From contig CAWBFQ010000014.1 of the NCBI GenBank assembly GCA_963788145.1, forward strand, positions 1 through 64,000: a stretch of 64,000 bases of DNA. Reading direction: 5' to 3'. This document shows positions 38,794 to 50,121 of this stretch, in pieces. The notes beneath the pieces are model-generated. The model saw only the letters and a program-made list of their open reading frames with translations, was not told where the DNA came from and made no database searches. The first letter of the stretch is position 1. Every line of letters starts with the position of its first letter. A program made the position numbers and the translations under genes. Origin of the DNA: UTCFX2 sp963788145. GTDB taxonomy: Bacteria > Chloroflexota > Anaerolineae > Anaerolineales > UBA4823.

Positions 38794-38821
38794 ATATTGG
38801 CGGCGCAAGCGCCGCCAATAT
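38794..38821 (-). terminator. terminator of the oligopeptide permease genes
   Basis: ATATTGGCGGCG and CGCCGCCAATAT are exact complements around a CAAG loop. On the minus strand the stem is followed by TTTCTTTAAAT. It lies 50 bases after the last permease gene. Confidence 0.75.
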
Positions 38822-38870
38822 GGAATAAACACTATCAAGAAATCTATAACTATTTTATGTGATTTTCATA

Positions 38871-39923
38871 CTAGCGGCCGCGGCGCATGCGAGGATCCAT
38901 GATATCCCGCAATGCATCGCCGACCAGGTTCCAACCCATCGTAAAGAAAATCAAAGCCAAAGCCGGGAAGATCACGATCCACCAATAGGTGGACAACGAC
39001 GGAATCCAGTTGCGGGCGAATGCGATCATCTGACCCCAGTCTGCATACCCTATCTCGGTGCCGATGCCCAGAAAACTCAATGCCGCGAAGGAGATCACAT
39101 CCGCGCCAATATTCATCGACGCCAGGATCAGGGTTGGATAGATCGCGTTTGGGATGACGTGCTTCATGATGATGCGGCGGTCTTTGACGCCGATCACACG
39201 GGCGGCCATGACGTAATCGCGCTCGCGAACCGACAGGATATCCCCGCGGATGATGCGGGTATATCCCATCCAGCCAAAAGCGATCATGGCGATCAACGGC
39301 GGCCAGATTCCTTTGCCCATAACCGGGGTTAAGATCGCTGAGAGGGTCAGCGCAGCCAGCAGATAAGGGAACGCCATGAAGATTTCAGTGATCCGCATCA
39401 AGACATTATCCAGTTGACCGCCATAAAAGGCGGATAAACTGCCAACGATAATTCCGATCGTGAGCGTAAATATTTCGACAATCAGACCAACCTTCAGCGC
39501 TGTGCGCGCCCCCCAGATTACGCCGTAGAACAAGTCATATTGACCGCTGGTGGTGCCAAATATGTGGGTCCACTCCTCTTTGCCAACCAACTTAAACCAG
39601 AAAGGCTCATCGGGGGGTCGAGTTCTCCACTCAGTCCCTGGTGGTTTTGGGACCGGGCCAAAACCGTCCCGGGGTGTCATAAATGGCTCGCGAGCGCTCG
39701 CATTCGGAATAATAAACGGCGCAGACAGCGCAATCACGATGAACATCGTGATGAGCGAAATGCCAATCACCGAAAGGGGGTTCGAAATCACACCTTTCAA
39801 AATCCGGTAATTTTCCGGGCCGAGCGCTCTTTCCAGCCAGCCAATTTTACGATCGGGCAGATCATCCAAATAGCTGGATTTTGGGATGGATCGCGGGGTA
39901 GGGGTTTGCGTCGCAGTCGTCAT
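38871..39923 (-). CDS. oligopeptide ABC transporter permease (OppC/DppC-like)
   Basis: 350 residues: N-terminal OppC-type cytoplasmic and first TM segment (LKGVISNPLSVIGISLITMF), a periplasmic loop of ~90 residues, then the binding-protein-dependent transport domain with the EAA-like loop ARVIGVKDRRIIMKHVIPNA and ALSFLGIGTEIGYADWG. It is the last gene of the five-gene transporter operon, followed by a strong hairpin. Confidence 0.92.
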   Translation of the reverse strand: MTTATQTPTPRSIPKSSYLDDLPDRKIGWLERALGPENYRILKGVISNPLSVIGISLITMFIVIALSAPFIIPNASAREPFMTPRDGFGPVPKPPGTEWRTRPPDEPFWFKLVGKEEWTHIFGTTSGQYDLFYGVIWGARTALKVGLIVEIFTLTIGIIVGSLSAFYGGQLDNVLMRITEIFMAFPYLLAALTLSAILTPVMGKGIWPPLIAMIAFGWMGYTRIIRGDILSVRERDYVMAARVIGVKDRRIIMKHVIPNAIYPTLILASMNIGADVISFAALSFLGIGTEIGYADWGQMIAFARNWIPSLSTYWWIVIFPALALIFFTMGWNLVGDALRDIMDPRMRRGR

Positions 39924-39952
39924 TCATCAATCTCCGATGGATATTTCATTCA

Positions 39953-41048
39953 TCAACAATTGGTCAGCACCAGTAATTGGATTAATCTAACCTGACAGCG
40001 CGGATCGAGGAAAGCGTACATCACATCGACGATCAGGTTGGCGACGATCAGGATCATGCCAGATAATAAGGTGAAAGAAAGCACCGCGATCACATCCAAT
40101 TGGGCAGCGGCTTCGCCGGCAGCCTGGCCGATCCCTGGGAAATTGAACACGGTTTCAGTCAGGACAGCGCCGCCAAGCAGGCTGGCGACAGTGAAGCCGC
40201 CCAGGGTGGCAACAGGTATCAGCGCATTCGGGCGGGCGTGCCCCTGGATCACATCTTTCTCTTTCAAACCCTTAGCTCGGGCAGTGACCACATACTCCTG
40301 GCGGAGCGTTTCCAGCATGGATGAGCGCGTAACCCGCAGGTATGTAGCCCAGGAGATAGTCGAAAGCACGGTCACCGGCAAAATCAGGTGGCGTAAAGCG
40401 TCCAGAAAGATATCCACTCGCCCATTCAACAATGAATCAATCGTAATCAAATAGGTATAAGAATGCCATTGGGCAGAGCCAATAATCGCATTTGCCCAGT
40501 CCGAGATCCGTCCAGGTGGAAACCAGTGTAATTTGGCGTAAAAGATCATCAATGCCAGTAAGGCAAAAATGAAGCTTGGCAGCGAGTGGCCCAGATATGG
40601 CGAACACGCGCGCAGCCTGGTCGATGAATTTATTGTGATTAACGGCTGCAGCGATGCCCAAATAAACCCCAATCAGAATAATTGGCAGGATCGTGTATAA
40701 AGCCAATTCCACCGTGGCCGGGAAACGGCGTTTGAGCAAATCGGCCACGGGCTGAGAAGCGCTGCGCGAATAACCGAAGTCGCCGCGCAGGATTCCACCG
40801 ACTCTTTTCCCGCTGATGACATCTTCTTTACCAACCAACCAGTGCCAATACTGCACGTAAATCGGATCATTCAATCCATATCGTTTGATAATTCCATCCA
40901 TGGCGGCTTCGTTGTGGGGAATATCGCGCACATACAGGGCGGAACGCTCTTCCGGGCTGAGGAATTGCAGCATCCCGAAAATCAAAGCCGTCACACCAAA
41001 CAAAATTAAGGGCATAATCAGCAAACGCCGGATGATGTAATTAGTCAT
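39953..41048 (-). CDS. oligopeptide ABC transporter permease (OppB/DppB-like, frameshifted)
   Basis: The N-terminal part (MTNYIIRRLLIMPLILFGVT, typical for OppB) and the C-terminal part (LPSFIFALLALMIFYAKLHW, the EAA loop ARAKGLKEKDVIQGHARPNA) lie in different frames that meet near 40595-40610. Correcting one base gives a continuous protein of about 365 residues. The EAA loop and final TM segment are intact, so the shift is probably a sequencing error. It pairs with the downstream OppC-like permease. Confidence 0.88.
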
Positions 41049-41133
41049 CGGTTGGTCTCCACTTGCAATCTACTTCCACTAAGGTTTTGTCCAATCATTC
41101 TTTCGCAAGTCTTCGCAAACATTCTGTGTACAG

Positions 41134-41225
41134 CGACCTGTCATTGCGAGCGTTCTGTGCGAAGCAATCTCCAGGCTGTGCTTCATTCTTCGCAGCGACA
41201 TGGCCGGACAGCGACCCGTCATTCG
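41134..41225. repeat. GTCATTGCGAG palindromic repeat copy
   Basis: CTGTCATTGCGAGCGTTCTG, GCGAAGCAATCTCC, inverted GCTTCATTCTTCGCAG and a second CGTCATTCGCAGAATGA arm. It lies in the gap between the permease genes and the binding protein gene. Confidence 0.6.
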
Positions 41226-41280
41226 CAGAATGAATATTCGAACAGGTATATATTTTTAAAAAGGTTCTGAATTTCTTTTA

Positions 41281-41317
41281 TGGAGGCAGGCGACCAGTAG
41301 TCGGCGGCCTGCCTCCA
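41281..41317 (-). terminator. hairpin after the peptide-binding protein gene
   Basis: TGGAGGCAGGC (41281-41291) and GCCTGCCTCCA (41307-41317) form an 11-bp stem with a 15-base loop. On the minus strand an A/T-rich tract containing TTTTT follows about 20 bases later. It may attenuate transcription between the highly expressed binding protein and the permeases. Confidence 0.6.
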
Positions 41318-41358
41318 GGGACAATTTATCAGATCCGGCTTTTCAGCCAGCTACAACG

Positions 41359-43438
41359 TTACTTCTTCGAGAAGGTGTAGAAGTTGAAACCGGAATAGAT
41401 CGGGTTGGCGAACCAGCCTTCCACCCAGCGCTGCTGATAGCGGCGGCCGGTGGCGACGAACATCGGGATCGATGCGGCTGTATCGTAGTGCAGGGTATTC
41501 AACTCGTGGTAGATCTCGGCGCGCTTGGCGGGATCAACCTCGGTCACAGCAAGATCCATGATCGCCTGGAACTGATCCTTGATCTCCTGAGGCATCTTCT
41601 GGCGGGCGCCATAGGTGCCGACGGTGAAGGGCTGGACCCAGTTATGCGGGTCGTGGATATCTTCCACCCAACCGCTGAAGAAGATCGGCAGCTTGCTGGC
41701 GCGCTGGTTCTTCAAGAAGGTCGGCCACGGCAAACCGGTGACTTCGACCACGAACAGTTCATTGACAGCGCTCAGCTCGGTCTGCAGGATCTGAGCAGCA
41801 GTCTGGCGAGCGGTATTGCCGGTGTTGTATACGGCGGTGAAGCGGAAGCCAAGATCCCAGAGTGAGAGATCGCCGGCTTCATCGGGCATAAAGCCATCGC
41901 CTTCGGCTTTCCACTTGGAGAGCATCAGTTCTTCTTCGCATTTTGCCGGGTCGTAGGAGTAGATCGGGCTGTCTTCCTGGTAGCCGATCATGCCAGGCAG
42001 CATGACGTTGTTCGAACGCACGCCCTCGCCCAGGAATACATCCGCGAGGTAAACATCATAGTTGAAGCAGTAAGCAAAGCCTTTGCGGACATGCGGGTCG
42101 CTGAAGAAGTTGACCGGGATGCCATCGCCATCGACCTTACCGGAACCGATGAAGTTGTTGCCGCCTTCAGCGTTCAACTGGAAGGTGAAGAACATATCGG
42201 TGCGGGAAACGCTCTCCAGACCTTTAACAACGGTCAGGGGTTTGGTTGCGTCGGTCTCGGTGCAGTTATCCAGCGATTTCTCGCACTCAACGCCCACCAG
42301 GGTGTCAAGCTGCGGCCAGTCGGCCTGCGAGCCAGCCGAAATGTGATCGGCGTCGCCGGCTTCGAGCATCGCGAAGCGGGTGCTGAATTCATCAATCGAC
42401 TTGATGATGATGGTCTTGATCGCCGGAGCGCCGGTCGGGCCGCCTTCCCAGGCGGGTTCAGTGCGCCAGTAATCTTCATTGGCAACCAGGACGATCTCTT
42501 CGCCCGGGGTCCAGTGATCCAGTTTGTACGGGCCGGTGCCGTTCTCGGTCACGCCGATCGGGGTCTCGTTGATCTGATCAGAGCTTTTGCCGTAGAAATT
42601 CTGCCAGGTGGCGCAATCGCCATCCCAACCGCCATTGGCCCCAATCCAGGCTTTGGAGGTGATGGAGCCCCAGTTGTTGGCCAGGGTGGCCAGGAAGGGC
42701 GCCCAGGGGGAAGCCAGTTGCATGGTGACCGTTCCAGCCGCATTGTCAGCAACAATCGCACTGGTGGTCTTTGTGCAGGCTTCGAGCAGAACAGCCGGAT
42801 CGGCGCCTGCCAAAGCAGCCGGATCGTCGGCGAATGCCGAAATCGACCAGGTCGGTGATGTCCGCTAACCCAACGCCAAAGAATGGCTCAGTCAGCAGCC
42901 ACTGCGGGGAGGCGGTTCCGCCCTGCAGCAAACCACGCTGGAAGGTGAAGGCCACATCTTCAGCGGTCATCTCGGTGCCGTCGTGGAACTTGACGCCCGG
43001 GCGGATCTTGAAGGTGTAGGTCAAACCATCGGCGGAAATGCCGCCATTCTCAACCGAGGGGACTTCCAGGGCCAGCATCGGGACGAAGGTGTTCGGGTCG
43101 TCGCGATTGTAATCAATCAGACGATCGTACACATTCTGGTTGATGCCGCCGCCAGCGGTCTCATAGTTCAGCGCCGGATCGATGGTCTCAGGATCGCCAA
43201 AGGTCGCCCAGACGTAGGTGGTCGGGTCTTTGGATTTGAATTCAGCCGGCGGGGCAGCGGGGGCAGCCGGTTCGGGAGTGGCGGTGACGATGACCGTCTT
43301 GCCTTCTTGGACAACTTCAACAGTCTTCACGACCTCAACGGTCTTGACGACTTCCACTGGCGCCGCCGGCGCGCAAGCCGCCAGCACCATGCTCGCAAGT
43401 ACAAATAGCGAGATAACAAACATCAATTTGTTACGCAT
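41359..43438 (-). CDS. oligopeptide-binding lipoprotein (SBP family 5, frameshifted)
   Basis: The start MRNKLMFVISLFVLASMVLA with lipobox LAAC (43438, GAGGAG ribosome site) is followed by a VEVVKTVEVVKTVEVVQEGK repeat linker typical of Chloroflexi lipoproteins. The SBP_5 body includes YVWATFGDPETIDPALNYET and the C-terminal RYQQRWVEGWFANPIYSGFN. The frame changes near 42840; correction gives DDPAALAGADPAVLLEACTK in one protein of ~690 residues. It captures peptides for the surrounding permeases and ATPases. Confidence 0.9.
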
Positions 43439-43644
43439 GTTTCTTCTCCTCATGAAATTAGGTTTGAAATTAACGACCAATCAACATACATTATCCAACT
43501 TGCAATCTTTTTGTTAGAGCGCATCACCTCCTATCGGTTTGAGTTACCATTGATGAGTGATCAGAAGAAGATCGCCGATATTGCTCAATCTTTATTGCCA
43601 GATTTCCAATGATCCTGATCACTGATCAACTATTTACTAATCAA
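43439..43644. other. gap between OppF-like and binding-protein genes
   Basis: About 200 bases of AT-rich sequence without a gene. It should hold the promoter and leader of the peptide-binding protein (minus strand). No hairpin or repeat stands out. Confidence 0.4.
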
Positions 43645-44614
<970 letters not shown>

Positions 44615-44622
<8 letters not shown>

Positions 44623-45625
44623 TGCGCGGTCTCCCTTCCTTGATGTCCCACCAGCAAGCAGATTGATGACTCATACCGACATCCATCAACGGCGGATTTT
44701 CGACACAACGATCAAATGCATATGGACAGCGAGGTTGGAAGGGGCAAGCCACCGGCTGCTCCAGTAATAACGGCGGCAGGCCTGGGATCACATTTAGTTT
44801 TTCACGCAAGCTGCCGCGATCCAGTCGCGGCAGGCTACCAATCAAACCCAGCGTGTAAGGATGGGTGGGGTTGGAATAAAGCTCCTTAACCGGGGCTTTC
44901 TCAATGATATAACCGGCGTACATCACCAGCATACGATGAGCCATGCCGGCGACCACACCCAGATCGTGCGTGATCCAGATCACCGACATACCAATTTCAT
45001 CGCGCAATTTTTTAACCAACTCAATAATCTGGGCTTGAATGGTTACATCGAGCGCAGTAGTCGGTTCATCTGCGATTAAAATCTGCGGGTTGCAGGCCAG
45101 GGCCATGGCGATCATCACACGCTGGCGCATACCGCCTGAAAATTGGTGCGGGTATTGGCTGAGGCGCTTTTCCGCTTCCGGGATACCCACCAAGCGCAGC
45201 AACTCGACCACTCGCTCTTCGGCATCTTTCTTGGTCATACCCAGATGCAACATCAACGGCTCGGAAACCTGCTTGCCGATCGTTAACACCGGGTTGAGCG
45301 AGGTCATCGGATCCTGGAATATCATGGCAATTTGAGCGCCGCGCACCGAACGGATTTCATCCGGAGACAGTTGCAGCAAATCCGCATTATGAAAAATGGC
45401 TTTTCCGTTGACTATTTTACCAGGTGGGCGTGGGATCAATTGCAGCACCGAGAGCATTGTGACGCTTTTTCCGCAACCGCTTTCGCCGACAACCCCCAGG
45501 GTCTCACCTTCTGCCAGTTCAAAACTGACGCCGTTCACAGCATAAACCGTGCCCTCTGGTGTGCGAAATCGCGTGACCAGGTCTTCAACTGTTAAGATAT
45601 TTTGGCGACCATTGCTAGAACTCAT
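44615..45625 (-). CDS. oligopeptide ABC transporter ATPase (OppD/DppD-like)
   Basis: 336 residues with Walker A GESGCGKSVTM, signature FSGGMRQRVMIAMAL, Walker B ILIADEPTTALD, and CPFQPRCPYAFDRC near the C-terminus. It is the first gene of the operon D-F-binding protein-B-C. Its C-terminus overlaps the start of the F subunit by eight bases. Confidence 0.92.
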
Positions 45626-45923
45626 CCAGGGCGATTCTCCTCATTTCTTTTTTTGCATTAAGCCCGCTTTGTAATCCTGGGCTTAAACAAAACTCTCTCT
45701 GGTTAATTATACTAACCAGGGCATTCAAAGGTTCACAAAGTTCCCCCATCCATGTCAATTTTTTTACACACGAAATCAATTACTTTGTTTTGAGATTGTG
45801 ATGCAACCATTTGCCAACTGTATCCAAAAAAGTTTGGCTTTGACTACAAAAGTGAATTATAAGGGGGATTCAACGCTGTGTCAATCGCGCCTTTGTTTAT
45901 CGCGCCCATCTAATTCTTTTCAA
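45626..45923. other. promoter-containing intergenic region
   Basis: About 300 bases between the rsgA stop and the start of the OppD-like gene, both minus strand. It is AT-rich, with a short hairpin AAGCCC/GGGCTT near 45660-45684, and probably contains the transporter promoter. No gene or repeat is seen. Confidence 0.4.
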
Positions 45924-46832
45924 CTAATCTTGTTCGCCAAAGCGCATTCGCAAGTATGACTGATATCGTTCGGGGTGGATTTCTCCCGAATGGAGCGCCT
46001 GTAAAACGGCGCAGCCAGGCTCGTGGACGTGGGTGCAATCACTAAACGGGCAATCGGCTACGAGGGGGCGCATCTCGGGGAAATAAGCATCCAGCTCTTC
46101 GGCTTCGATATCCCATAATGCCAGCGCCTTCAATCCAGGGGTATCCGCGACGTAACCCCCTTCTTCCAAAGGAAATAACTCGCGCACCACAGTAGTATGG
46201 CGGCCCTTTTGGGTCGTCTGGCTGATTTGGCGCACCCGCAACCCAAGCCCGGGCTGGATTGCGTTTAACAGGCTTGATTTTCCCACGCCTGAGGGTCCAG
46301 CCAGCAGGCTAATCTTACCTTTGAATTGAGCTTCCAAAATCTCGATCCCAACATTCCGATGGGTGGAGGTAAAGATAACCAGATAACCGATGCGGATATA
46401 TCGCTCGAAAAGCTGCTCGGCTGCCTCCATTCCAATTAAATCCGTTTTGTTAGCAACGATGACAGCCGGTACGTTATTCTTTTCGGCGATCACCAAAAAG
46501 CGATCCATCATGCCCAGGCGCGGTTCGGGTTGAGCGCAGGCAAAGACCAGCACGATCTGATCCGGGTTGGCGATCAGAATTTGCTGATAATCTCCACGCG
46601 GGCGGGGATCGAGGCGGGAGAACATGCTGTTGCGCGGCTCCACTTCTTCGATCATCCCATTGACCGGATCGATGGGTGTAAACCTGACACGATCGCCCAC
46701 CGCCACAACATCCCCCTCTCGACGGCCCTGAAGCAACCGGCCGCGCAAACGGCAGATATATGCACCAGCCTCAGTCTCTACCGTGAAAAAACCCGATTGC
46801 GCCCGAATCACTAATCCATGCATGGGTTTCAA
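45924..46832 (-). CDS. rsgA: ribosome small subunit GTPase RsgA
   Basis: 302 residues: N-terminal OB fold (GLVIRAQSGFFTVETEAGAY), circularly permuted GTPase with NKTDLI (G4), AGPSGVGKSSLLN (G1) and DTPG (G3), and a C-terminal zinc site CPFSDCTHVHEPGCAV. RsgA assists late 30S maturation. Its start overlaps the stop of the penicillin-binding protein gene (ATGA), and the pair plus maf forms a housekeeping unit. Confidence 0.95.
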   Translation of the reverse strand: MKPMHGLVIRAQSGFFTVETEAGAYICRLRGRLLQGRREGDVVAVGDRVRFTPIDPVNGMIEEVEPRNSMFSRLDPRPRGDYQQILIANPDQIVLVFACAQPEPRLGMMDRFLVIAEKNNVPAVIVANKTDLIGMEAAEQLFERYIRIGYLVIFTSTHRNVGIEILEAQFKGKISLLAGPSGVGKSSLLNAIQPGLGLRVRQISQTTQKGRHTTVVRELFPLEEGGYVADTPGLKALALWDIEAEELDAYFPEMRPLVADCPFSDCTHVHEPGCAVLQALHSGEIHPERYQSYLRMRFGEQD

Positions 46833-49120
46833 TCAAGGAGCCGGTGGAGTTGCCGGGGTTCGGCAGACGCGGTTCCCGGCGCAGTCAGGGTGGTAGTGAT
46901 CGGAACATTCAAAGATGATTCCCACCAATATAACTTCTGCGGCTGTCCGCTGAAATACAATTCCACAATCCGCCGAAATACCGGCGCAGCGTAATCCGAA
47001 CCTTCGCCGACGTTCTCTATCAACACTACCCCGGCAATATCCGGTTTATCCTTACGCTCTGCATAGGTGTAACCAGCAAACCAGGCGTGCGGCGCGCCAT
47101 TAGGGGATTGGGCTGTGCCGGTCTTACCGGCCAAAGGCACATCCAACCCGGTGAAAACATGCCAGGCCGTACCACGCGGCTTCTCATTGCGAATTACGCC
47201 AACCAGCGCGTCCTGAATGATTTTCAGGTTTTCTGGCGCGAGGGGCAGTTTGGATACCAGTTCCGGCTTGAACTGCAATGCAAATTTGCCATCCGGCGAA
47301 GCTATCTTTTCCACCAGTTGTGGGCGATACAGCTTACCGCCATTTCCAATTGCAGCAACAAAGTTCGCCACCTGCAACGGGGTGACCAGCACATCGCCCT
47401 GACCGATCGCCATGTTAACGGCATCTACCTGGCTTTCTGGATCTGGGATTTGCCCAGAGGCCTCATCCGTCCCGACAATCCCGGTCGGTCGGGCCAACCC
47501 AAAACCACGCGCCATTTCCGAGACCGCAGTGGTCAGCCCCTGGTTGTATAGGTCCAGGCCAATATGCCAGAAAAAGGGGTTGCACGAGCGCATTAACCCT
47601 TGGGGTAGCGTGAGCAAACCGCTTGGGATGGTGCTTCCATTTTGAAGGAAATAATCATAGGTCCAGTCGTTCAGACGCGCCCCGGGCAGTTCATCAAAGA
47701 AATAGCCGCACTGATAGGTCGTATCTGCGTTGTATACGCCGCTCTCCAGCCCGGCTGCCATTGTTATGATCTTGAAAACCGAGCCAAGCGGGTACTGTCC
47801 CTGGGTGGACCGATTCAGCAAAGGTTGGTTGGGGTCGCTGCTAATTTCAAAGCGCATCTGGGCGCTGTTCAAATTAATCGGCTCAAAGGCGTTTGGATCA
47901 AAGCCGGGCGACGAGACCATCACCAACACACGCCCAGTATCCCGTTCCAATAAGACGACCGCGCCACGGAATTTTGAGATAGCCTGCTCGGCAGCCTGCT
48001 GAAAATCACGCTCCAGGGTGGTATAAATAGCCTGCGAGGGCAACGCTAGCGACTCGGCCAGCCGTGTCACTGGCTGACCCTGAGCGTTAAAGACATATAA
48101 CGCCCCGCCGCGCTTGCCAGAGAGGTACGCCTCGCCCCACTTCTCGATGCCGCTGCGCCCGATCCGCTCATCCTGCTGATATCCCTTGCGTTTATATTCT
48201 TCTACCTCTTCAGGTTGGATTGCGCTCACATAGCCAACAACATGAGGCGCAATACCACCATCAAAATAGTAGCGCGATTTATACGGCTGCATCCTGATCC
48301 CGGGCAAGGCGGAAATGGCATTGTACTGACCAGAGATGGCCTCAGACGAAACCTCGCCGACAGGAATATACCAACCTGCGCCAGACGGGGCGCTGTCGTA
48401 AAGTGATTGGATGGCGTCGATCCTCACTCCGGTCAGATCGGACAGGGTTGCGAATAATTGGGCCGCGCTGCCAGGCTCTACCTGGTCGGGTAAAAAGCCC
48501 ACTGCGGTGGCGTCCGCCTGAGCTACCAGAGCTAGACCCTTCCGGTCATAGATATTCGCCCGGGCCGGGATATAACCGCTGCGGTTCATGACCAGATAAT
48601 TGCCACCCTTCAATTCAGGGATCACCAGCGAATCATCCCATTCGATCCGCCAATCTTTACCCTCGAGGCGCAGGTTCATCACGGTATCACGAACGATATC
48701 ACCAACCAGCACGCTCCGAAGTGTCACTCGGTAACGCACCTGGGCTGTATCCGGATTAACCAGCACTGAAAGAATTTCATAATCTGTCCCACTCAGGGCT
48801 GCTTCCACCGAGACACCTTGATAATGGCGGGCAAATTCATCTGCCCCGATCGCATCCTGGCTGAGCGTGGTAAGCAGTGGGTACATACTGGCATAATTAT
48901 CCTGCTTCCAGGCATCCAAGTATTTCAAGGCTACCTTTTTAACAGCCTCGTTATTCGCCGCGCTGGAATAGAGACTAAGCGTGGTTGGCGTCTGGGCCGG
49001 TTGGGTTGCCGTGATCGGCGCAAGACCAAAGGAGGTGCATCCACTGATTGACGCACATCCAATGAGACAAACCAACAGCAGAGAGAGGTACCAGACAAAT
49101 TTAGTCAACGGGTTTCGCAT
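46829..49120 (-). CDS. class B penicillin-binding protein (PBP2-like transpeptidase)
   Basis: About 763 residues. The N-terminal membrane or lipoprotein signal (LLLVCLIGCASISGC) is followed by an NTF2-like MecA-N domain (residues ~50-165), a PBP dimerisation domain and a transpeptidase domain with SxxK in PLGSVFKII, SxN in LMRSCNPFFW and KTGT in LAGKTGTAQSPNG. It cross-links peptidoglycan. A MecA-type N-terminal extension is common in Gram-positive and Chloroflexi enzymes and need not mean resistance. A TTG at 49135 overlapping the maf stop is an alternative start. Confidence 0.9.
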   Translation of the reverse strand: MRNPLTKFVWYLSLLLVCLIGCASISGCTSFGLAPITATQPAQTPTTLSLYSSAANNEAVKKVALKYLDAWKQDNYASMYPLLTTLSQDAIGADEFARHYQGVSVEAALSGTDYEILSVLVNPDTAQVRYRVTLRSVLVGDIVRDTVMNLRLEGKDWRIEWDDSLVIPELKGGNYLVMNRSGYIPARANIYDRKGLALVAQADATAVGFLPDQVEPGSAAQLFATLSDLTGVRIDAIQSLYDSAPSGAGWYIPVGEVSSEAISGQYNAISALPGIRMQPYKSRYYFDGGIAPHVVGYVSAIQPEEVEEYKRKGYQQDERIGRSGIEKWGEAYLSGKRGGALYVFNAQGQPVTRLAESLALPSQAIYTTLERDFQQAAEQAISKFRGAVVLLERDTGRVLVMVSSPGFDPNAFEPINLNSAQMRFEISSDPNQPLLNRSTQGQYPLGSVFKIITMAAGLESGVYNADTTYQCGYFFDELPGARLNDWTYDYFLQNGSTIPSGLLTLPQGLMRSCNPFFWHIGLDLYNQGLTTAVSEMARGFGLARPTGIVGTDEASGQIPDPESQVDAVNMAIGQGDVLVTPLQVANFVAAIGNGGKLYRPQLVEKIASPDGKFALQFKPELVSKLPLAPENLKIIQDALVGVIRNEKPRGTAWHVFTGLDVPLAGKTGTAQSPNGAPHAWFAGYTYAERKDKPDIAGVVLIENVGEGSDYAAPVFRRIVELYFSGQPQKLYWWESSLNVPITTTLTAPGTASAEPRQLHRLLD

Positions 49121-49131
49121 TTTCTCGACAG

Positions 49132-49896
49132 TCAATTCTCAACCAAATCACGCGCTGCCTGAAGATAAGCTTCGCACGGGTATTTAAGCTCTTGGCGGCA
49201 TTCCTGAAAGATCGTGCGGGTGGGGTGGATGTCCAGCTGAGCCAACATAGCCGCCGTATGGCAGACCGGCAACCCCATCACGTTCGCATAGCATCCCTGC
49301 AAGTTTTGTACCGGGCGGAAAACCGGGTGCTGGATCGCATAAGCTCCGGCTTTATCCAGCGGATCGCCAGTAGCGATGTAAGCCATCATCTCCTCATCGC
49401 TATAGTTACGCATCGGGACATCCGTAACGACCACCCGGCTGATCAATCGAAATGCGTCTCGGCTCAGATCCTTTTTTTGTTGCTGATTGACCGGCATCAA
49501 TACAGCCAGCCCGGTGAAAACCTGATGCGTCTGGCCGCGTAGCCGACGCAGCATGGCTTCGGCTTCTTCAGGTCCGGCGGGTTTCCCCAGAATCTGGCTG
49601 ATCTCCTTGCGCCCATCAGCGCCGCCCGGATCAACCACGGCGGTATCCGCCGCCAGGACGATCATCCCCGCGTCAGGTTTCGGATGCAGTTCACTATCCC
49701 CTCTCAGACTTTGCTGAGCCTGCAGACGGGAGAAGGCTTCGCCCGCTTTGGTCCGCGCCAGGCGCTCGACATAATTCGCGGGCGACTCCCCAGGCAAAAC
49801 ACTCTCATCCACCTGAGGGGCAAGGGTCATAAATTCCCATCCACCTAATGCGAGAAGCTGCTTACGGCGCGGAGAATTGGAAGCCAAGATTAACAT
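49132..49896 (-). CDS. maf: Maf-like nucleotide pyrophosphatase
   Basis: 254 residues with the Maf signature ILASNSPRRKQLLALGG, VLAADTAVVDPGG, and C-terminal DKAGAYAIQHP and VMGLPV motifs. Maf proteins hydrolyse dTTP, UTP or modified nucleotides and influence division. It is longer than the usual ~190-200 residues because of an insert around residues 60-75 and a ~35-residue C-terminal extension. It overlaps the downstream penicillin-binding protein start. Confidence 0.9.
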   Translation of the reverse strand: MLILASNSPRRKQLLALGGWEFMTLAPQVDESVLPGESPANYVERLARTKAGEAFSRLQAQQSLRGDSELHPKPDAGMIVLAADTAVVDPGGADGRKEISQILGKPAGPEEAEAMLRRLRGQTHQVFTGLAVLMPVNQQQKKDLSRDAFRLISRVVVTDVPMRNYSDEEMMAYIATGDPLDKAGAYAIQHPVFRPVQNLQGCYANVMGLPVCHTAAMLAQLDIHPTRTIFQECRQELKYPCEAYLQAARDLVEN

Positions 49897-50121
49897 GAAT
49901 GAGATATTTTAACACACTCCCCTCTATCTGGTTCTCGCGCTAATCAGTCTCGCCAAGATCGGATCGGGACAACGATGGTGCTGTTAGATCTAGCTTTCAG
50001 GCTGGCATCCGAGTATTCTTTCACATACGCGATCAATCGAAGGCATCCAAAAATCCGAAAGGATCACACCAACAATCGAGAATTACTGACCATTGAAATG
50101 ACTTTCTTCCATCTTCATTTT

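Noticed and set aside
46829..49120. Acquired methicillin-type resistance PBP
   Set aside because: The MecA-N domain is common in chromosomal class B PBPs of this kind and the gene sits in an ordinary rsgA-maf context.
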